Assembly (NCBI GenBank): GCA_000681355.2
Contig: JJNX02000001.1
Coordinates: 1 to 64,000, forward strand
Direction of reading: 5' to 3'
From: Peptococcaceae bacterium SCADC1_2_3
GTDB lineage: Bacteria; Bacillota; Desulfotomaculia; Desulfotomaculales; Nap2-2B
DNA: 64,000 nucleotides
This document shows, piece by piece, positions 40,789 through 52,883 of the stretch. Position numbers and translations under genes: made by a program. Under the pieces are notes generated by a model. The model saw only the letters and a list, made by a program, of their open reading frames with translations, did not search any database and was not told the origin of the DNA. How positions within the stretch are numbered: the first letter of the stretch is position 1; each line of letters opens with the position of its first letter.

Positions 40789-42486
40789 GTGAGCGGCTTG
40801 AAAGTGGAGGATTTGATTCTGGCCGGCGACGAAAAGCTTGCCGAAATTAAAGCAAACCAGGAAAAATGGTTAGAAGAGCGCCAAAAAATAAAAGACCGGC
40901 CGGATAAATTTGAAACAGTTTCCGGTATGTCTGTTAATGATCTTTATACTCCTTTAGATCTTAAAGATTTTGATTACCAAAAAGATTTAGGTTTTCCAGG
41001 TCAATATCCTTATACCCGGGGAGTACAACCCAATATGTACCGGGGACGTTTATGGACTATGCGTCAGTTTGCCGGTTTTGGAACAGCCAAAGATTCGAAT
41101 CAACGTTATAAATATCTTTTAGCCAAAGGGCAAACGGGGCTCAGTGTTGCTTTCGACATGCCTACAATTATGGGTTATGATAGCGACCACCCGCGTTCCC
41201 TGGGAGAAGTTGGACGGGTAGGGGTGGCCATTGATTCTCTCCAGGACATGGAGACTCTTTTTAGCGGTATTCCTTTGGATAAAATCAGCACTTCCATGAC
41301 TATTAATGCCCCGGCGGCTATTTTATGGGCCATGTACATTGCCACCGGAGAAAAACAAGGGGTTCGTTCGGAGCAACTTACCGGAACCATTCAAAATGAT
41401 CTTTTAAAAGAATACATCGCCCAAAAATCTTGGATTTTTCCTCCCGAACCTTCTTTACGAATTATTACTAACATTTTTGAATATGCCTGCCGGCATGTTC
41501 CCCTCTGGAACACCATTAGTATTAGTGGCTACCACATTCGGGAAGCAGGCTCCACCGCAGTGCAGGAATTGGCCTTTACTTTAGCTGATGGTTTTGCTTA
41601 TGTCGAAGCTGGTATTAAAGCAGGTTTGAACGTTGACGACTTTGCCCCCCGTTTATCCTTTTTCTTTAACGCCCACATGGATTTTTTTGAGGAGATAGCT
41701 AAATATAGAGCCGCCCGCCGGATTTGGGCCCGCCATATGAAAGAAAAACACGGAACCAAGAACCCGCGTTCCTTGATGCTGCGTTTTCACACCCAAACCG
41801 CCGGCTGCAGTCTTACCGCCCAACAACCCGAAAACAATATTATCCGTACGGCTTTCGAAGGCTTAAGTGCCGTCATGGGCGGAACGCAATCACTGCACAC
41901 TAACTCCATGGATGAAGTATTAGCCCTGCCTTCGGAAAAAGCCGTGGAAATTGCTTTACGCACCCAACAAATTATTGCTCATGAAACAGGAATAGCTAAC
42001 GTTATTGATCCTTTGGCCGGCTCCTATTTCGTGGAAGCTTTAACTAATAAAATGGAGGAAGAAGCGGAAAAATATTTTGCGGAAATTGAGCGGCGGGGCG
42101 GTGTTTTAGCCTGCATTGAACAGAATTTTTTCCAACAAGAAATTGCCGATGCTGCTTACAGTTACCAAAGAAATATTGACGCTAAGGACCGTATTATGGT
42201 AGGGGTTAATGAATTTGTTAATCCTGACGAAAAAATAGAAATGGACCTTTTAAAAATTGATCCCCAGGTGGAAAAAGAACAGGTAGCGCAGATCCAAAAA
42301 TTACGACGCGAAAGGGATAATCTTAAGGTTAACGAAACATTGGATGCCTTGCGCCGGGCTTTTCAGGACAGTGAGAACGTTATTCCTTACATTTTGGATT
42401 GCGTAAGAGCTTATGCTACGGAAGGCGAAATAATTCAGGTAGGACGGGAAGTTTTTGGTGAATACAGAGAAAAACCTGTTTTTTAA
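40789..42486 (+). CDS. B12-dependent acyl-CoA mutase large subunit (methylmalonyl-/isobutyryl-CoA mutase family)
   Basis: [83 protein letters not shown]. Confidence 0.95.
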   Translation: MSGLKVEDLILAGDEKLAEIKANQEKWLEERQKIKDRPDKFETVSGMSVNDLYTPLDLKDFDYQKDLGFPGQYPYTRGVQPNMYRGRLWTMRQFAGFGTAKDSNQRYKYLLAKGQTGLSVAFDMPTIMGYDSDHPRSLGEVGRVGVAIDSLQDMETLFSGIPLDKISTSMTINAPAAILWAMYIATGEKQGVRSEQLTGTIQNDLLKEYIAQKSWIFPPEPSLRIITNIFEYACRHVPLWNTISISGYHIREAGSTAVQELAFTLADGFAYVEAGIKAGLNVDDFAPRLSFFFNAHMDFFEEIAKYRAARRIWARHMKEKHGTKNPRSLMLRFHTQTAGCSLTAQQPENNIIRTAFEGLSAVMGGTQSLHTNSMDEVLALPSEKAVEIALRTQQIIAHETGIANVIDPLAGSYFVEALTNKMEEEAEKYFAEIERRGGVLACIEQNFFQQEIADAAYSYQRNIDAKDRIMVGVNEFVNPDEKIEMDLLKIDPQVEKEQVAQIQKLRRERDNLKVNETLDALRRAFQDSENVIPYILDCVRAYATEGEIIQVGREVFGEYREKPVF

Positions 42487-42515
42487 GTACAGAAGAAGAA
42501 AGGAAAGATATTTTA

Positions 42516-42920
42516 ATGGCTAAGGTTCGGGTATTAATGGCTAAGCCGGGCTTGGACGGTCACGACCGGGGCGTAAAAGTAGTGGCCCGTGCTTTAAGAG
42601 ATGCCGGGATGGAAGTAGTTTATACGGGCCTGCACCAAACCCCGGAAGAAATTGTTGAAGCGGCAATCCAGGAAGACGTAGATGTAGTTGGACTAAGTAT
42701 TCTTTCCGGAGCTCATATGACTATAATCCCGCGGGTTAACGAACTCCTTAAGGAAAATGGGGCCGCTGATATTGCAGTCATAGGAGGAGGGACCATACCG
42801 GAAGAAGATGTTTTGGCTTTAAAAGAAGGTGGTTGGGCAAAAGAAATATTTACCCCCGGTACACCTTTAGAAACTATTGTAGAATGGATTAATTCTCATT
42901 TAAAGACCGAAAATAATTAA
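42516..42920 (+). CDS. B12-binding small subunit of acyl-CoA mutase
   Basis: [33 protein letters not shown] (DxHxxG). Confidence 0.95.
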   Translation: MAKVRVLMAKPGLDGHDRGVKVVARALRDAGMEVVYTGLHQTPEEIVEAAIQEDVDVVGLSILSGAHMTIIPRVNELLKENGAADIAVIGGGTIPEEDVLALKEGGWAKEIFTPGTPLETIVEWINSHLKTENN

Positions 42921-44326
42921 GCGGTTTGTTTTAAATGCCGCTGGAAAAAGGAAAATATCATTAGAATAAGTTTAACTAAAGGATTTTTAAGCAGGGCTTT
43001 GTGTTTTTGATTTTCTTTTTTAAAAAAAGTTAATTCTTTTTGGATTAAAAGAAGGGAACGTTGCTGTTCCTGTTCTTTTTCTAAAACCTCCTTTAGCGAG
43101 TTATTTAAAAAATCAATTTCAGACTGGTACTGACGCTCTTGTTGAATTGTTTTTTCTTGAGATCGCTCCAGTTTTTGACGCAACTCAACAATTTCATTTT
43201 GCAATTCCGCAATACGGGTAGTATAATGCTCCTTTAAACTAGTCATTTCTATTTTATTCCTGCGCTCATTATCTTCCTTATCTTGAATTTTAGTAGCTAA
43301 TAAGGCTATATTACCTAAGCTATCCTTTAAGGCTTTCCGTAACTCTGTTCTTTCGTTTTCACCGGTACGGGTTCGTTCTACCCAAAGCCTGCACTGGCAA
43401 AGAATGCTGTTGGCTTTAGCTTCCAGTTTATTAATGTGCTCCCGGTAGCGAAATATTTCCTTTTTGCGCAAAGATAAAAGTAAATCTTTCTCAGCCATTT
43501 GAGTAACCAGGTATTCTTGCCGGTAATTATCTTCCGTCTTTTGGGCCAAAGCAGCAGCCACTTCCTGGTGGGATATATTTACCTCGTGAAGTTGTTTTTT
43601 CAGTAAAATTAATCTGTTTCGCCAGTACTCTCTTTCTTTATTACGGCGATCCCTTTGTTTTTTTAAAGCCCAAAGATAACGGTCAATCAGCCTTTCGTAA
43701 GCCACCCGGATGGCAGATTCATACACCCAAAGTTCTTGTTCTCTAAGTTCAAAGTAAGGGTACTTTTGCAATACCTCCTTTACGGCAGGTAAGTTTACCT
43801 TTCGCCAGGAATATATAAATTCAAAAATTTGGGGTAAGCTTAGACCCGCCGGATGCTTTTTTAAAGCATTAATTACTAGATGTTTTACCGAATAATTTGC
43901 GGCTTTCACAACCCATTGGGTAAGACCCCAATAATCATTATCCAACTGAATAAAACGACCATCAGAAATTAAACTTGCCTCTTCAGCCACTAAACGGCGT
44001 ATTTTTTTATTTTTATTTTTTCCGTTAAACTTATTGTTAAATATTTCTTTAATGTTTAAAGGTTGCCCGTGTTTTAAAAATAACGTATAAAAATCATCGT
44101 TGCAACGTAATCCCTCGGTATTAAGGTGCCACATATTTTCCGAAACCAGATAAAAACAAGGGTGCTGTTGCAAACAAAGGCCAATTCTTTCTTTAACCTG
44201 CGCTAAACTATAATCTTTTAACATTTTCTGATGAATATAGGGTGTTAATTCCGCTACCGTCATGCTCTCAAAAAAATATAAATTTTTTTTAAGTTCATCG
44301 GTTAAGGAAAACAGTTCTCCGTTCAC
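42917..44326 (-). CDS. protein with repeated N-terminal winged-helix-like segments and long coiled coil
   Basis: Repeated HP..FYLV...W.L-type segments, then heptad-rich helix. Confidence 0.6.
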   Translation of the reverse strand: MNGELFSLTDELKKNLYFFESMTVAELTPYIHQKMLKDYSLAQVKERIGLCLQQHPCFYLVSENMWHLNTEGLRCNDDFYTLFLKHGQPLNIKEIFNNKFNGKNKNKKIRRLVAEEASLISDGRFIQLDNDYWGLTQWVVKAANYSVKHLVINALKKHPAGLSLPQIFEFIYSWRKVNLPAVKEVLQKYPYFELREQELWVYESAIRVAYERLIDRYLWALKKQRDRRNKEREYWRNRLILLKKQLHEVNISHQEVAAALAQKTEDNYRQEYLVTQMAEKDLLLSLRKKEIFRYREHINKLEAKANSILCQCRLWVERTRTGENERTELRKALKDSLGNIALLATKIQDKEDNERRNKIEMTSLKEHYTTRIAELQNEIVELRQKLERSQEKTIQQERQYQSEIDFLNNSLKEVLEKEQEQQRSLLLIQKELTFFKKENQKHKALLKNPLVKLILMIFSFFQRHLKQTA

Positions 44327-44516
44327 TTTAAGTCTACCTTCCTTTTTATGGATTATATATTTAATTATTCACTGGAAATAACTGTTTTCCTTCTTGTATA
44401 GGTAAGAAAATTCCACAATATTCCTACACGCATCACCAATATTATGGCTAATATTACTGTATATAATTTTGGGCGACCAAATATACCAGAATATGTCAAT
44501 AAATTCTCCCGAAGAC

Positions 44517-44585
44517 AAGGGGTCGGTTCAAGCGTCCCCGAAACGGAGCGAAGGGCCGAAGGGAAGACGATGGAACCGTCCCCTT
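44517..44585. repeat. imperfect inverted repeat AAGGGGTCGGTTC / GAACCGTCCCCTT
   Basis: 13-nt arms, 1 mismatch, 43-nt loop. Confidence 0.6.
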
Positions 44586-44620
44586 GGCATAAAGGAGGTG
44601 AATTTACCTTCCTACGAAGG

Positions 44621-46111
<1,491 letters not shown>

Positions 46112-47128
46112 TTAACAAATGCGAGGTAAAGGGGCGCCGGTTAGCATATTTATTTTTCTGGTGCCGCCAAAGGCGGTTTTTAAATATACATTACCCCGGG
46201 TGTTTTTTGCCGCCACTTCACCAACTATATTGGCTTGACTTCCCAATTCATCTTTTTTTAAAAGCTGAACGACTTTTTCTGCTTCTTCAGGGGCAACCAC
46301 AACTAAAAATTTCCCCTCATTAGCCAGATACAAAGGGTCTAAACCTAGAAAATCAGCTATAGTACGCACTGTTTCGTTTACCGGTATGTTTTCTTCTGCC
46401 AGCCAAAAATCAACCCGGGCTGCCTGGGCAACTTCTTTTAACACGGTGGCCAGACCGCCCCGGGTTAAGTCCCGCATAAATTTAATCCCGGTTGTTTCAT
46501 TTAAAAGCTTACCTATAAGCTGGTGGAGAAAAGCACAATCGCTTATTATTTGATTATTTAAACCCAGCCCTTCTCTTTGGGTTAGAATAGCTAAACCATG
46601 ATCGCCTAAACTCCCGTTAACAATTAATTTATCTTTTTCTTCTATGCGGTGGTAGCCTAAATCTACTCCTGCCGGAAGATAACCAATACCGGTGGTATTA
46701 ATAAATATTTTGTCGGCCTGATTACGGGGGACTACTTTGGTATCGCCGGCAATAATTTTTACGCCGGCCTCCTCACAGGTATGAGCCATTGAAGCAACTA
46801 TCTTTTCCAAATCCGCCATTAAAAGACCCTCTTCAATAATAAAGGCGGCCGTCAGGTAAAGTGGAATGGCGCCGCTTACGGCTAAATCGTTAATTGTACC
46901 GCAAATGGCGAGCTTACCAATATTCCCTCCCGCAAAAAAAATTGGGTCAACCACAAAAGAATCGGTGGTTAGCGCTAAGTTTTCCGACGCGCCGGGAAAA
47001 ATAGCCGCGTCAGAAAAAGTACCTAAAATTTCATTGTAAAAATAACGGGAAAAAAGCCCTTCAATAAGTTCATGGGTTAAAAGACCACCATCTCCGTGGG
47101 CCAACAAAATACTTTGGTTGTTTTGCAC
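46112..47128 (-). CDS. hypE: hydrogenase maturation protein HypE
   Basis: LAHGDGGLLTHELIEGLF, C-terminal PLPRIC motif. Confidence 0.92.
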   Translation of the reverse strand: MQNNQSILLAHGDGGLLTHELIEGLFSRYFYNEILGTFSDAAIFPGASENLALTTDSFVVDPIFFAGGNIGKLAICGTINDLAVSGAIPLYLTAAFIIEEGLLMADLEKIVASMAHTCEEAGVKIIAGDTKVVPRNQADKIFINTTGIGYLPAGVDLGYHRIEEKDKLIVNGSLGDHGLAILTQREGLGLNNQIISDCAFLHQLIGKLLNETTGIKFMRDLTRGGLATVLKEVAQAARVDFWLAEENIPVNETVRTIADFLGLDPLYLANEGKFLVVVAPEEAEKVVQLLKKDELGSQANIVGEVAAKNTRGNVYLKTAFGGTRKINMLTGAPLPRIC

Positions 47129-47207
47129 TGCTTGCTCCTTTTCCTAAAGGTAAATTTTTTTTATTTTATCACGGAAAAACTTTAAAGAAAAGACCAGGCA
47201 ATAGACA

Positions 47208-48617
47208 TTAAAAATATAAATCACGTTCCCCTTGCTCCAGCCGCTTTAATCTTTTTTCCGTTTCCCGGCGTACCGCCGGATTAGGAATTTCTTTTAGGTG
47301 TTCGGCAATTGTTTTCTCCCCTAATTCCTTTGTTTCTGGCGAGGCATAATCAAGCAAAAATTCTTTAAAAGTTAGAATAGCGTTAGGTTGACAAACATTT
47401 TGAATCTGACCACTCTTAGCTAAAGGCATAAACCGGTCCCCCGTGCGCCCTTTACGGTAACAGGCCGTACAAAAACTAGGAATGTAGCCTGCCAGGCAAA
47501 TACTCCGCAGTACTTCATCTGGGCTGCGTTGATCCTCGATCTGGAATTGACCTGTTAACGGTCCTTCTATTTCTTTATGATACCCTCCTACCCCCGTACA
47601 GGAACCGGCACTTAACTGGGAAATACCCAAAGATATTATTTCATCCCTAAATTCTGCCCGCTCCCTGGTGGATAAAATCATCCCCGTATAAGGAACCGCC
47701 AGACGAATAACCGCAACTAGCTTTTTAAAATCCTTATCGCTTACTAAAAAAGGAAAATATGCCAGGTCTACTCCAGCCGCCGGACGAAGTCTGGGAACAG
47801 ATATGGTATGGCACCCAACCCCGAAACGTTCCTCTAAATGTAAGGCGTGAAAAAGAAGCCCTAAGACCTCAAATTTATAATCATACAAGCCAAACAACAC
47901 CCCAAAACCTACGTCATCTATACCGCCCTCCATAGCCCGGTCCATAGCCGTAAGATGCCAGTCATAATCTTTTTTTGGCCCGGAAGGATGCACCATCTGG
48001 TAAGTAGGGCGGTGGTAAGTTTCTTGAAATAAAATATAGGTGCCAATGCCTGCTTCTTTTAATTTACGGTAGTTCTCTACCGTAGTAGCGGCAATATTTA
48101 CGTTAACCCGGCGAATGCTCCCCCTTTTTTCTTTGACGGCATAAATGATTTTTATTACCTCTAATATATAGTCAAGAGGACAATTTTTCGGGTCCTCCCC
48201 TACTTCTAAGGCCAGACGTTTATGGCCCATGGCTTCCAAGGCAATTACTTCTTTTTCCAACTCATCTAAATCAAGCCGGCAACGCTTTATTTCTTTATTA
48301 TCTTTCCTGTATCCGCAGTAAACACAGTTGTTAATACAATAATTGCTAATGTACAAAGGGGCAAAAAAGACCATCCTTTTACCGTATATACTCTTCTTTA
48401 CTTCATAGGCAGCCTCATAAATTAACCGTAAGGTATCTTCGTCCTCATTTTGGAGCAGTACGGCAGCCTCAAAAGGAGTAAGTCCTTTAGCATCTTTACC
48501 TTTGGCAATAATTTCCCGGACTAGGGCCACCGGTGCTTCTTTAGCTTTATCAAGTAAATCATAAATCACCTGCTCGTTAATAAAATCGGTTGTTTGGCTT
48601 AGTTCTTTAACTTTCAT
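47208..48617 (-). CDS. hydG: [FeFe]-hydrogenase maturase HydG
   Basis: ISNYCINNCVYCGYRKDNKEIKR (CxxxCxxC), ..FCTACYRKGRTGDRFM. Confidence 0.96.
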   Translation of the reverse strand: MKVKELSQTTDFINEQVIYDLLDKAKEAPVALVREIIAKGKDAKGLTPFEAAVLLQNEDEDTLRLIYEAAYEVKKSIYGKRMVFFAPLYISNYCINNCVYCGYRKDNKEIKRCRLDLDELEKEVIALEAMGHKRLALEVGEDPKNCPLDYILEVIKIIYAVKEKRGSIRRVNVNIAATTVENYRKLKEAGIGTYILFQETYHRPTYQMVHPSGPKKDYDWHLTAMDRAMEGGIDDVGFGVLFGLYDYKFEVLGLLFHALHLEERFGVGCHTISVPRLRPAAGVDLAYFPFLVSDKDFKKLVAVIRLAVPYTGMILSTRERAEFRDEIISLGISQLSAGSCTGVGGYHKEIEGPLTGQFQIEDQRSPDEVLRSICLAGYIPSFCTACYRKGRTGDRFMPLAKSGQIQNVCQPNAILTFKEFLLDYASPETKELGEKTIAEHLKEIPNPAVRRETEKRLKRLEQGERDLYF

Positions 48618-48619
48618 TG

Positions 48620-49678
48620 TTACTCACATCCTTCTTTGTATTTTGGGCTGTGACCATAATCTTGCGCCACCCCTCTTCCTAACTGCCGGATAATATTAGA
48701 AATATTTGCCACGGATTCGGTTGTTTCCTCCGTAAGACAAATTTTATTAGGGTATATCTGGTAACGTTCTCTGTATTTAACCGGCGTTACATTGGGCATA
48801 ACTACATTAGCCCCGCATTGTAGGGCCATTTGCCGGCCTTGGGGGTGAATGCTGGCCAGTGCCGTGGTTGCCGGCAAATGCGTTAAAGGTAGAACAAGAC
48901 GCGTAATGGCCAGTACCTTTAAGGTAGTTTTTACTTCACCACCGACGCAATTTTTTAAAGGAGTTTGGTGATGGGGAATGAAAGGACCAATTCCGGCCAT
49001 CTCCACATCCAGTTCCCGCAATAAAAGAATATCGTCAGCCAGCGTCTCACAAGTCTGTCCAGGCAAACCAACCATATTTCCTGCCCCTACCTGAAACCCT
49101 AACTCTTTAAGCCAGTAAAGCCGTTTTATCCTACCGGCAAAAGTTGTACCGGGGCGCAGGCGGGAAAATAAATTGGCGTCAGTTGTTTCGTGTTTTAAAA
49201 GATAACGGTCAGCCCCGGCTTGTTTCATTAAACGGTAATCTTTTTTGGACCGGTCCCCAACAGATACGGTAACGGCTACGCCGGTTTCTGCCTTAAGGCG
49301 GGCTATAATTTGGGCCAGCATTTCTCCGGTATAAAAAGGATCTTCTCCCGACTGCAAAACTATCGTTTTAAGACCCAGCTTTGCCGCCTGATTGCCAGTT
49401 TTTATTATTTCTGACTCACTCAGGCGGTAACGGTCGAGTTTTTGGTTATCCCTTCTCAGGCCGCAATACAAGCAGTTCTTTACGCAATAATTAGAAAATT
49501 CAATGATTCCTCTTAAGTGCACCTCGTCTCCCACGTACTGGTAACGAACCTGATCAGCAAGCTTAAAAAGTAAAGAATCTTCTTCCTTACCAAGACTTAA
49601 AAGAGAGAGAATGTCTTCCCGGAGAAGGTTTTCGCCTCTGGTGGCCTTATTTAAGGTCTCCGGCATAACAACGTTCAT
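48620..49678 (-). CDS. hydE: [FeFe]-hydrogenase maturase HydE
   Basis: EFSNYCVKNCLYCGLRRDN, SGEDPFY; between hydG and hydF. Confidence 0.95.
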   Translation of the reverse strand: MNVVMPETLNKATRGENLLREDILSLLSLGKEEDSLLFKLADQVRYQYVGDEVHLRGIIEFSNYCVKNCLYCGLRRDNQKLDRYRLSESEIIKTGNQAAKLGLKTIVLQSGEDPFYTGEMLAQIIARLKAETGVAVTVSVGDRSKKDYRLMKQAGADRYLLKHETTDANLFSRLRPGTTFAGRIKRLYWLKELGFQVGAGNMVGLPGQTCETLADDILLLRELDVEMAGIGPFIPHHQTPLKNCVGGEVKTTLKVLAITRLVLPLTHLPATTALASIHPQGRQMALQCGANVVMPNVTPVKYRERYQIYPNKICLTEETTESVANISNIIRQLGRGVAQDYGHSPKYKEGCE

Positions 49679-50933
49679 CCTTTTCCTCCTCTGCTTCTTC
49701 CAAATTCTGGGCCGCCTCGGGAAATGGTGCCAGTGCCCGTTTTAAGATTCCGTGGACGTAAGCAATAAGCACCCCGTAGTTAACGATAGGCACCCCGGTG
49801 GCTTTAGCTTGCATAAGCCGGTGCAGCATTTCCTTGCGGTTAATCATACAAGCGCCACAATGGATGATTAGCTTATAATCCTTTAGGTTAGCCGGTAGTT
49901 CCAAACCACTCGCCCAGTTGAACTCTAGCGGTCCCCCCACAACTTGTCTTAGCCAGCGGGGAATTTTTACCGTGCCAATATCATCTTCCACCCGGTGGTG
50001 AGTACAGGCTTCGGCAATTAAAACCTTATCTCCCGGTTCTAGCTCTTCAATGGCTTTTGCACCGGCTACCAATGTTGGTAAATCCCCTTTGTAGCGGGCA
50101 AATAATATGGAAAAGGAGGTTAAGAGCACATCCTTGGGTGTGTCCGCGGCTACCTTTAAAAAAGCCTGAGAATCAGTAACCACCAGACGCGGTTTGCTTT
50201 TTATACCGGCCAGAGCTGCTTTTAATTCTCTTTCTTTAACCACTATAGCCAGAGCATCATGGTCTAAAATGTCCCGGATTGTTTGAACCTGAGGTAAAAT
50301 TAACCTTCCCTTAGGGGCAGCCAGGTCAATAGGCACCACCAGGACCACTGTATCTCCCGGTGAAATTAAGTCACCTAAAATGGTGGGAGTTACCCAATCC
50401 TTTGGTGCGGCTTTAATCATAGCTAATTTAAGCGCCTCAATTCCCTGTTTGGTTGAAGCACTGACGGCAACGACAGGCAAAACTAATTGTTTGCTTAGTA
50501 GGGGCGTTAAATTTTGCGCCTCTTGCGGATAAAGGTCTATTTTATTGAGCACCCCTATTACGGGTACGTTATTTTCTTTGGCCCGGGCAATAACCTCTTC
50601 TTCATAAATCCCGGCTTCTAAAGCCGGGTCTATAACCAGCAACATCAAATCTGTTTTTGCCAACACGGCTAAAGCTTTTTCAATGCGCAAAGCACCTAGT
50701 TGGCCCACGTCATCAATCCCGGCCGTATCAATAAGCACTACCGGGCCCAGGGGAAGTATTTCCATTGATTTATAAACCGGATCGGTGGTTGTACCCGGAA
50801 TAGCCGAAACAATTGCTATATTTTGGTTAGTTAAGGCGTTAATTAAACTGGACTTACCCGCATTACGGCGGCCAAAAATAGCAATATGCAAGCGGCTGCC
50901 CCGCGGCGTTTGATTTAAAGTTGTATCTGCCAT
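49647..50933 (-). CDS. hydF: [FeFe]-hydrogenase maturation GTPase HydF
   Basis: GRRNAGKSSLINALTNQ, C-terminal EACTHHR..IHCGACMINRKEM. Confidence 0.96.
   Translation of the reverse strand: MADTTLNQTPRGSRLHIAIFGRRNAGKSSLINALTNQNIAIVSAIPGTTTDPVYKSMEILPLGPVVLIDTAGIDDVGQLGALRIEKALAVLAKTDLMLLVIDPALEAGIYEEEVIARAKENNVPVIGVLNKIDLYPQEAQNLTPLLSKQLVLPVVAVSASTKQGIEALKLAMIKAAPKDWVTPTILGDLISPGDTVVLVVPIDLAAPKGRLILPQVQTIRDILDHDALAIVVKERELKAALAGIKSKPRLVVTDSQAFLKVAADTPKDVLLTSFSILFARYKGDLPTLVAGAKAIEELEPGDKVLIAEACTHHRVEDDIGTVKIPRWLRQVVGGPLEFNWASGLELPANLKDYKLIIHCGACMINRKEMLHRLMQAKATGVPIVNYGVLIAYVHGILKRALAPFPEAAQNLEEAEEEKDERCYAGDLK
50496..50514. repeat. half copy of dispersed palindrome inside hydF
   Basis: TAGTAGGGGCGTTAAATTT, 19-nt match to 18125-18143. 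Confidence 0.8.
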
Positions 50934-50947
50934 TTAAAATCCCTCCT

Positions 50948-50975
50948 GTGGGGGCGTTAAATTTAACGCTCCTAC
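50948..50975. repeat. dispersed palindrome, copy 4 (2 deviations from consensus)
   Basis: GTGGGGGCGTTAAATTTAACGCTCCTAC. Confidence 0.9.
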
Positions 50976-50991
50976 TTGCTCTATAATTTAC

Positions 50992-52428
50992 CTAAACCTC
51001 ATTCTTTCTTTTTAATTTATCCTTAAGCTCACGCGCCCCGGCAATTCCCGGCCGGGTAAGTTCAGCCGGGGAAAATATAGCGGCCAGTTCTTCGGCTTTA
51101 AATAATCCGTTTTCTACCGCTACTTCCTGAATTGTCTTTCCCGTGGCGGCTGCTTGTTTATATAAATTCGCAGCCTTACCATAACCAATATAAGGGGCTA
51201 GAGCCGTAGTCAAACATAAGCTTTCTTCCAGCCAGTGCCGGCAGCGTTCTTCATTTGCCCGGATTCCTTCCACACAATGGGTGCGCAAAATATTGACGGC
51301 ATTAATAAGCAGTCTCAAGGTGGTTAAAATATTAAAAGCAATTAAGGGCAAAAAAGCATTTAATTCTAGTTGTCCGGAGGCAGCAGCCAGGGTAGTTGCC
51401 TGATCAAAGCACATTACTTGAAAAGCCACCTGGGTAACCATTTCCGGAATTACCGGATTAACTTTGCCTGGCATAATGGAAGAACCCGCCTGTCTTTGGG
51501 GTAAGGCAATCTCGGCTAACCCCCCGCGTGGTCCGGCCGAAAGCAACCTTAAATCACCGGTTATTTTTGCCAGGTTTACCGCCGCGGCCTTAACTAATCC
51601 GGACACTTCAACAAAGACATCTGCATTTTGGGTAGCATCCACCATATTCTCCGCCCTGGCTATCCCCAAGCCGGTAATGTTCTGCAATTCTTCAATGGCG
51701 GTGTAAATGTACTCCCGTTGGGCGTTTAAGCCTGTACCTACTGCTGTGCCCCCTAAATTTACCTGCCTTAACCGCTCCTCTACTTTAAATAGTCGCCAGC
51801 GGTCACGGGCAATGGCCTCCGCAAAAGCACCAAATTCCTGACCCAGTGTAATGGGTACCGCATCCTGCATTTCCGTGCGGCCCAGTTTAAGAAGGTGGGC
51901 AAAAGCTGCCTCCTTTTCCTGCAGGGCCCCCTGAAGCTGGGCTATAACTTCGCTTAAAGTTAGAACCAGCCTGATGGCCGCAATTTTTAAGGCCGTCGGG
52001 TAAACATCGTTGGTAGACTGGGATAGATTAACGTGGTCTAAAGGATGCACCAGGTGATAATCGCCCTTCTTTCCCCCTAAAATCTCAATGGCCCGGTTAG
52101 CCAGCACTTCATTCATGTTCATATTGGTGGAAGTGCCGGCTCCCCCTTGAAAGGCATCGGTAATAAACTGGTCCCCCAATTTTCCTTCCGCCACCTCAGC
52201 GGCGGCTTGAACAATGGCCTTAGCTATTTCCGGAGCTAGTAAATTTGCGCGTTCATTAGCCAACGCGCAAGCCTGCTTAACCTGAGCCAGCGCCTGGATC
52301 AACTCTGCGGGTACCTTAAACCCGGAAACCGGAAAATTATGGACGGCCCGCATAGTATGAATACCATAATAGGCTTCGGCAGGAATAGGCAGCTCTCCTA
52401 AAAAATCTTCTTCCAACCGGTAGGACAT
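50992..52428 (-). CDS. aspA: aspartate ammonia-lyase
   Basis: GGAGTSTNMNMNEVLANRA, LSQSTNDVYPTALK, GSSIMPGKVNPVIPE. Confidence 0.95.
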   Translation of the reverse strand: MSYRLEEDFLGELPIPAEAYYGIHTMRAVHNFPVSGFKVPAELIQALAQVKQACALANERANLLAPEIAKAIVQAAAEVAEGKLGDQFITDAFQGGAGTSTNMNMNEVLANRAIEILGGKKGDYHLVHPLDHVNLSQSTNDVYPTALKIAAIRLVLTLSEVIAQLQGALQEKEAAFAHLLKLGRTEMQDAVPITLGQEFGAFAEAIARDRWRLFKVEERLRQVNLGGTAVGTGLNAQREYIYTAIEELQNITGLGIARAENMVDATQNADVFVEVSGLVKAAAVNLAKITGDLRLLSAGPRGGLAEIALPQRQAGSSIMPGKVNPVIPEMVTQVAFQVMCFDQATTLAAASGQLELNAFLPLIAFNILTTLRLLINAVNILRTHCVEGIRANEERCRHWLEESLCLTTALAPYIGYGKAANLYKQAAATGKTIQEVAVENGLFKAEELAAIFSPAELTRPGIAGARELKDKLKRKNEV

Positions 52429-52452
52429 TTTTACCCTCCTTTAAAATAGATT

Positions 52453-52713
52453 TTACTTGGAAACAAGGGCGGTTTTTACTTGTACGCCTTTTAAACTACC
52501 TAACTTACCCGTCATGGCCCCAATTTCATCTGTGTTTCCTTCAAGGATTAAAGCTATTACTCCCAGGTTTTTTTCCCGGTAAGGAATACCCATCCGTCCA
52601 ATAATAATTTGAGCATATTCACTTAAAATATTATTAACGTTAGCCGCCTGGTTTTTGCGGTCAGTTATCACCACGCCTACTACCCCAATTCGTGTTTGGG
52701 TCAATTTATCCAA
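52453..52713 (-). CDS. TM1266-family iron-only hydrogenase system regulator
   Basis: IGVVGVVITDRKNQAANVNNILSEYAQIIIGRMGIPYREKNLGVIALILEG. Confidence 0.88.
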   Translation of the reverse strand: MDKLTQTRIGVVGVVITDRKNQAANVNNILSEYAQIIIGRMGIPYREKNLGVIALILEGNTDEIGAMTGKLGSLKGVQVKTALVSK

Positions 52714-52738
52714 TTCCTCCCCTTGTCTGCCCCTAAAT

Positions 52739-52777
52739 CAAAAAGGTCTACTTTTCACTACGAGAAAAGTAGACCTT
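52739..52777 (-). terminator. rho-independent terminator downstream of hydA
   Basis: AAGGTCTACTTTTC / GAAAAGTAGACCTT 14-bp perfect stem, minus-strand T5 tract. Confidence 0.8.
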
Positions 52778-52883
52778 AAACAAAAATAACCTTTCTTTTT
52801 CCCTAACCCCTTGGTATCAGGCCATCCCTTCTCGCAGGGCTTACTTTGATTTAAATTAATTATAAAACAAATCTTTTACTTTT

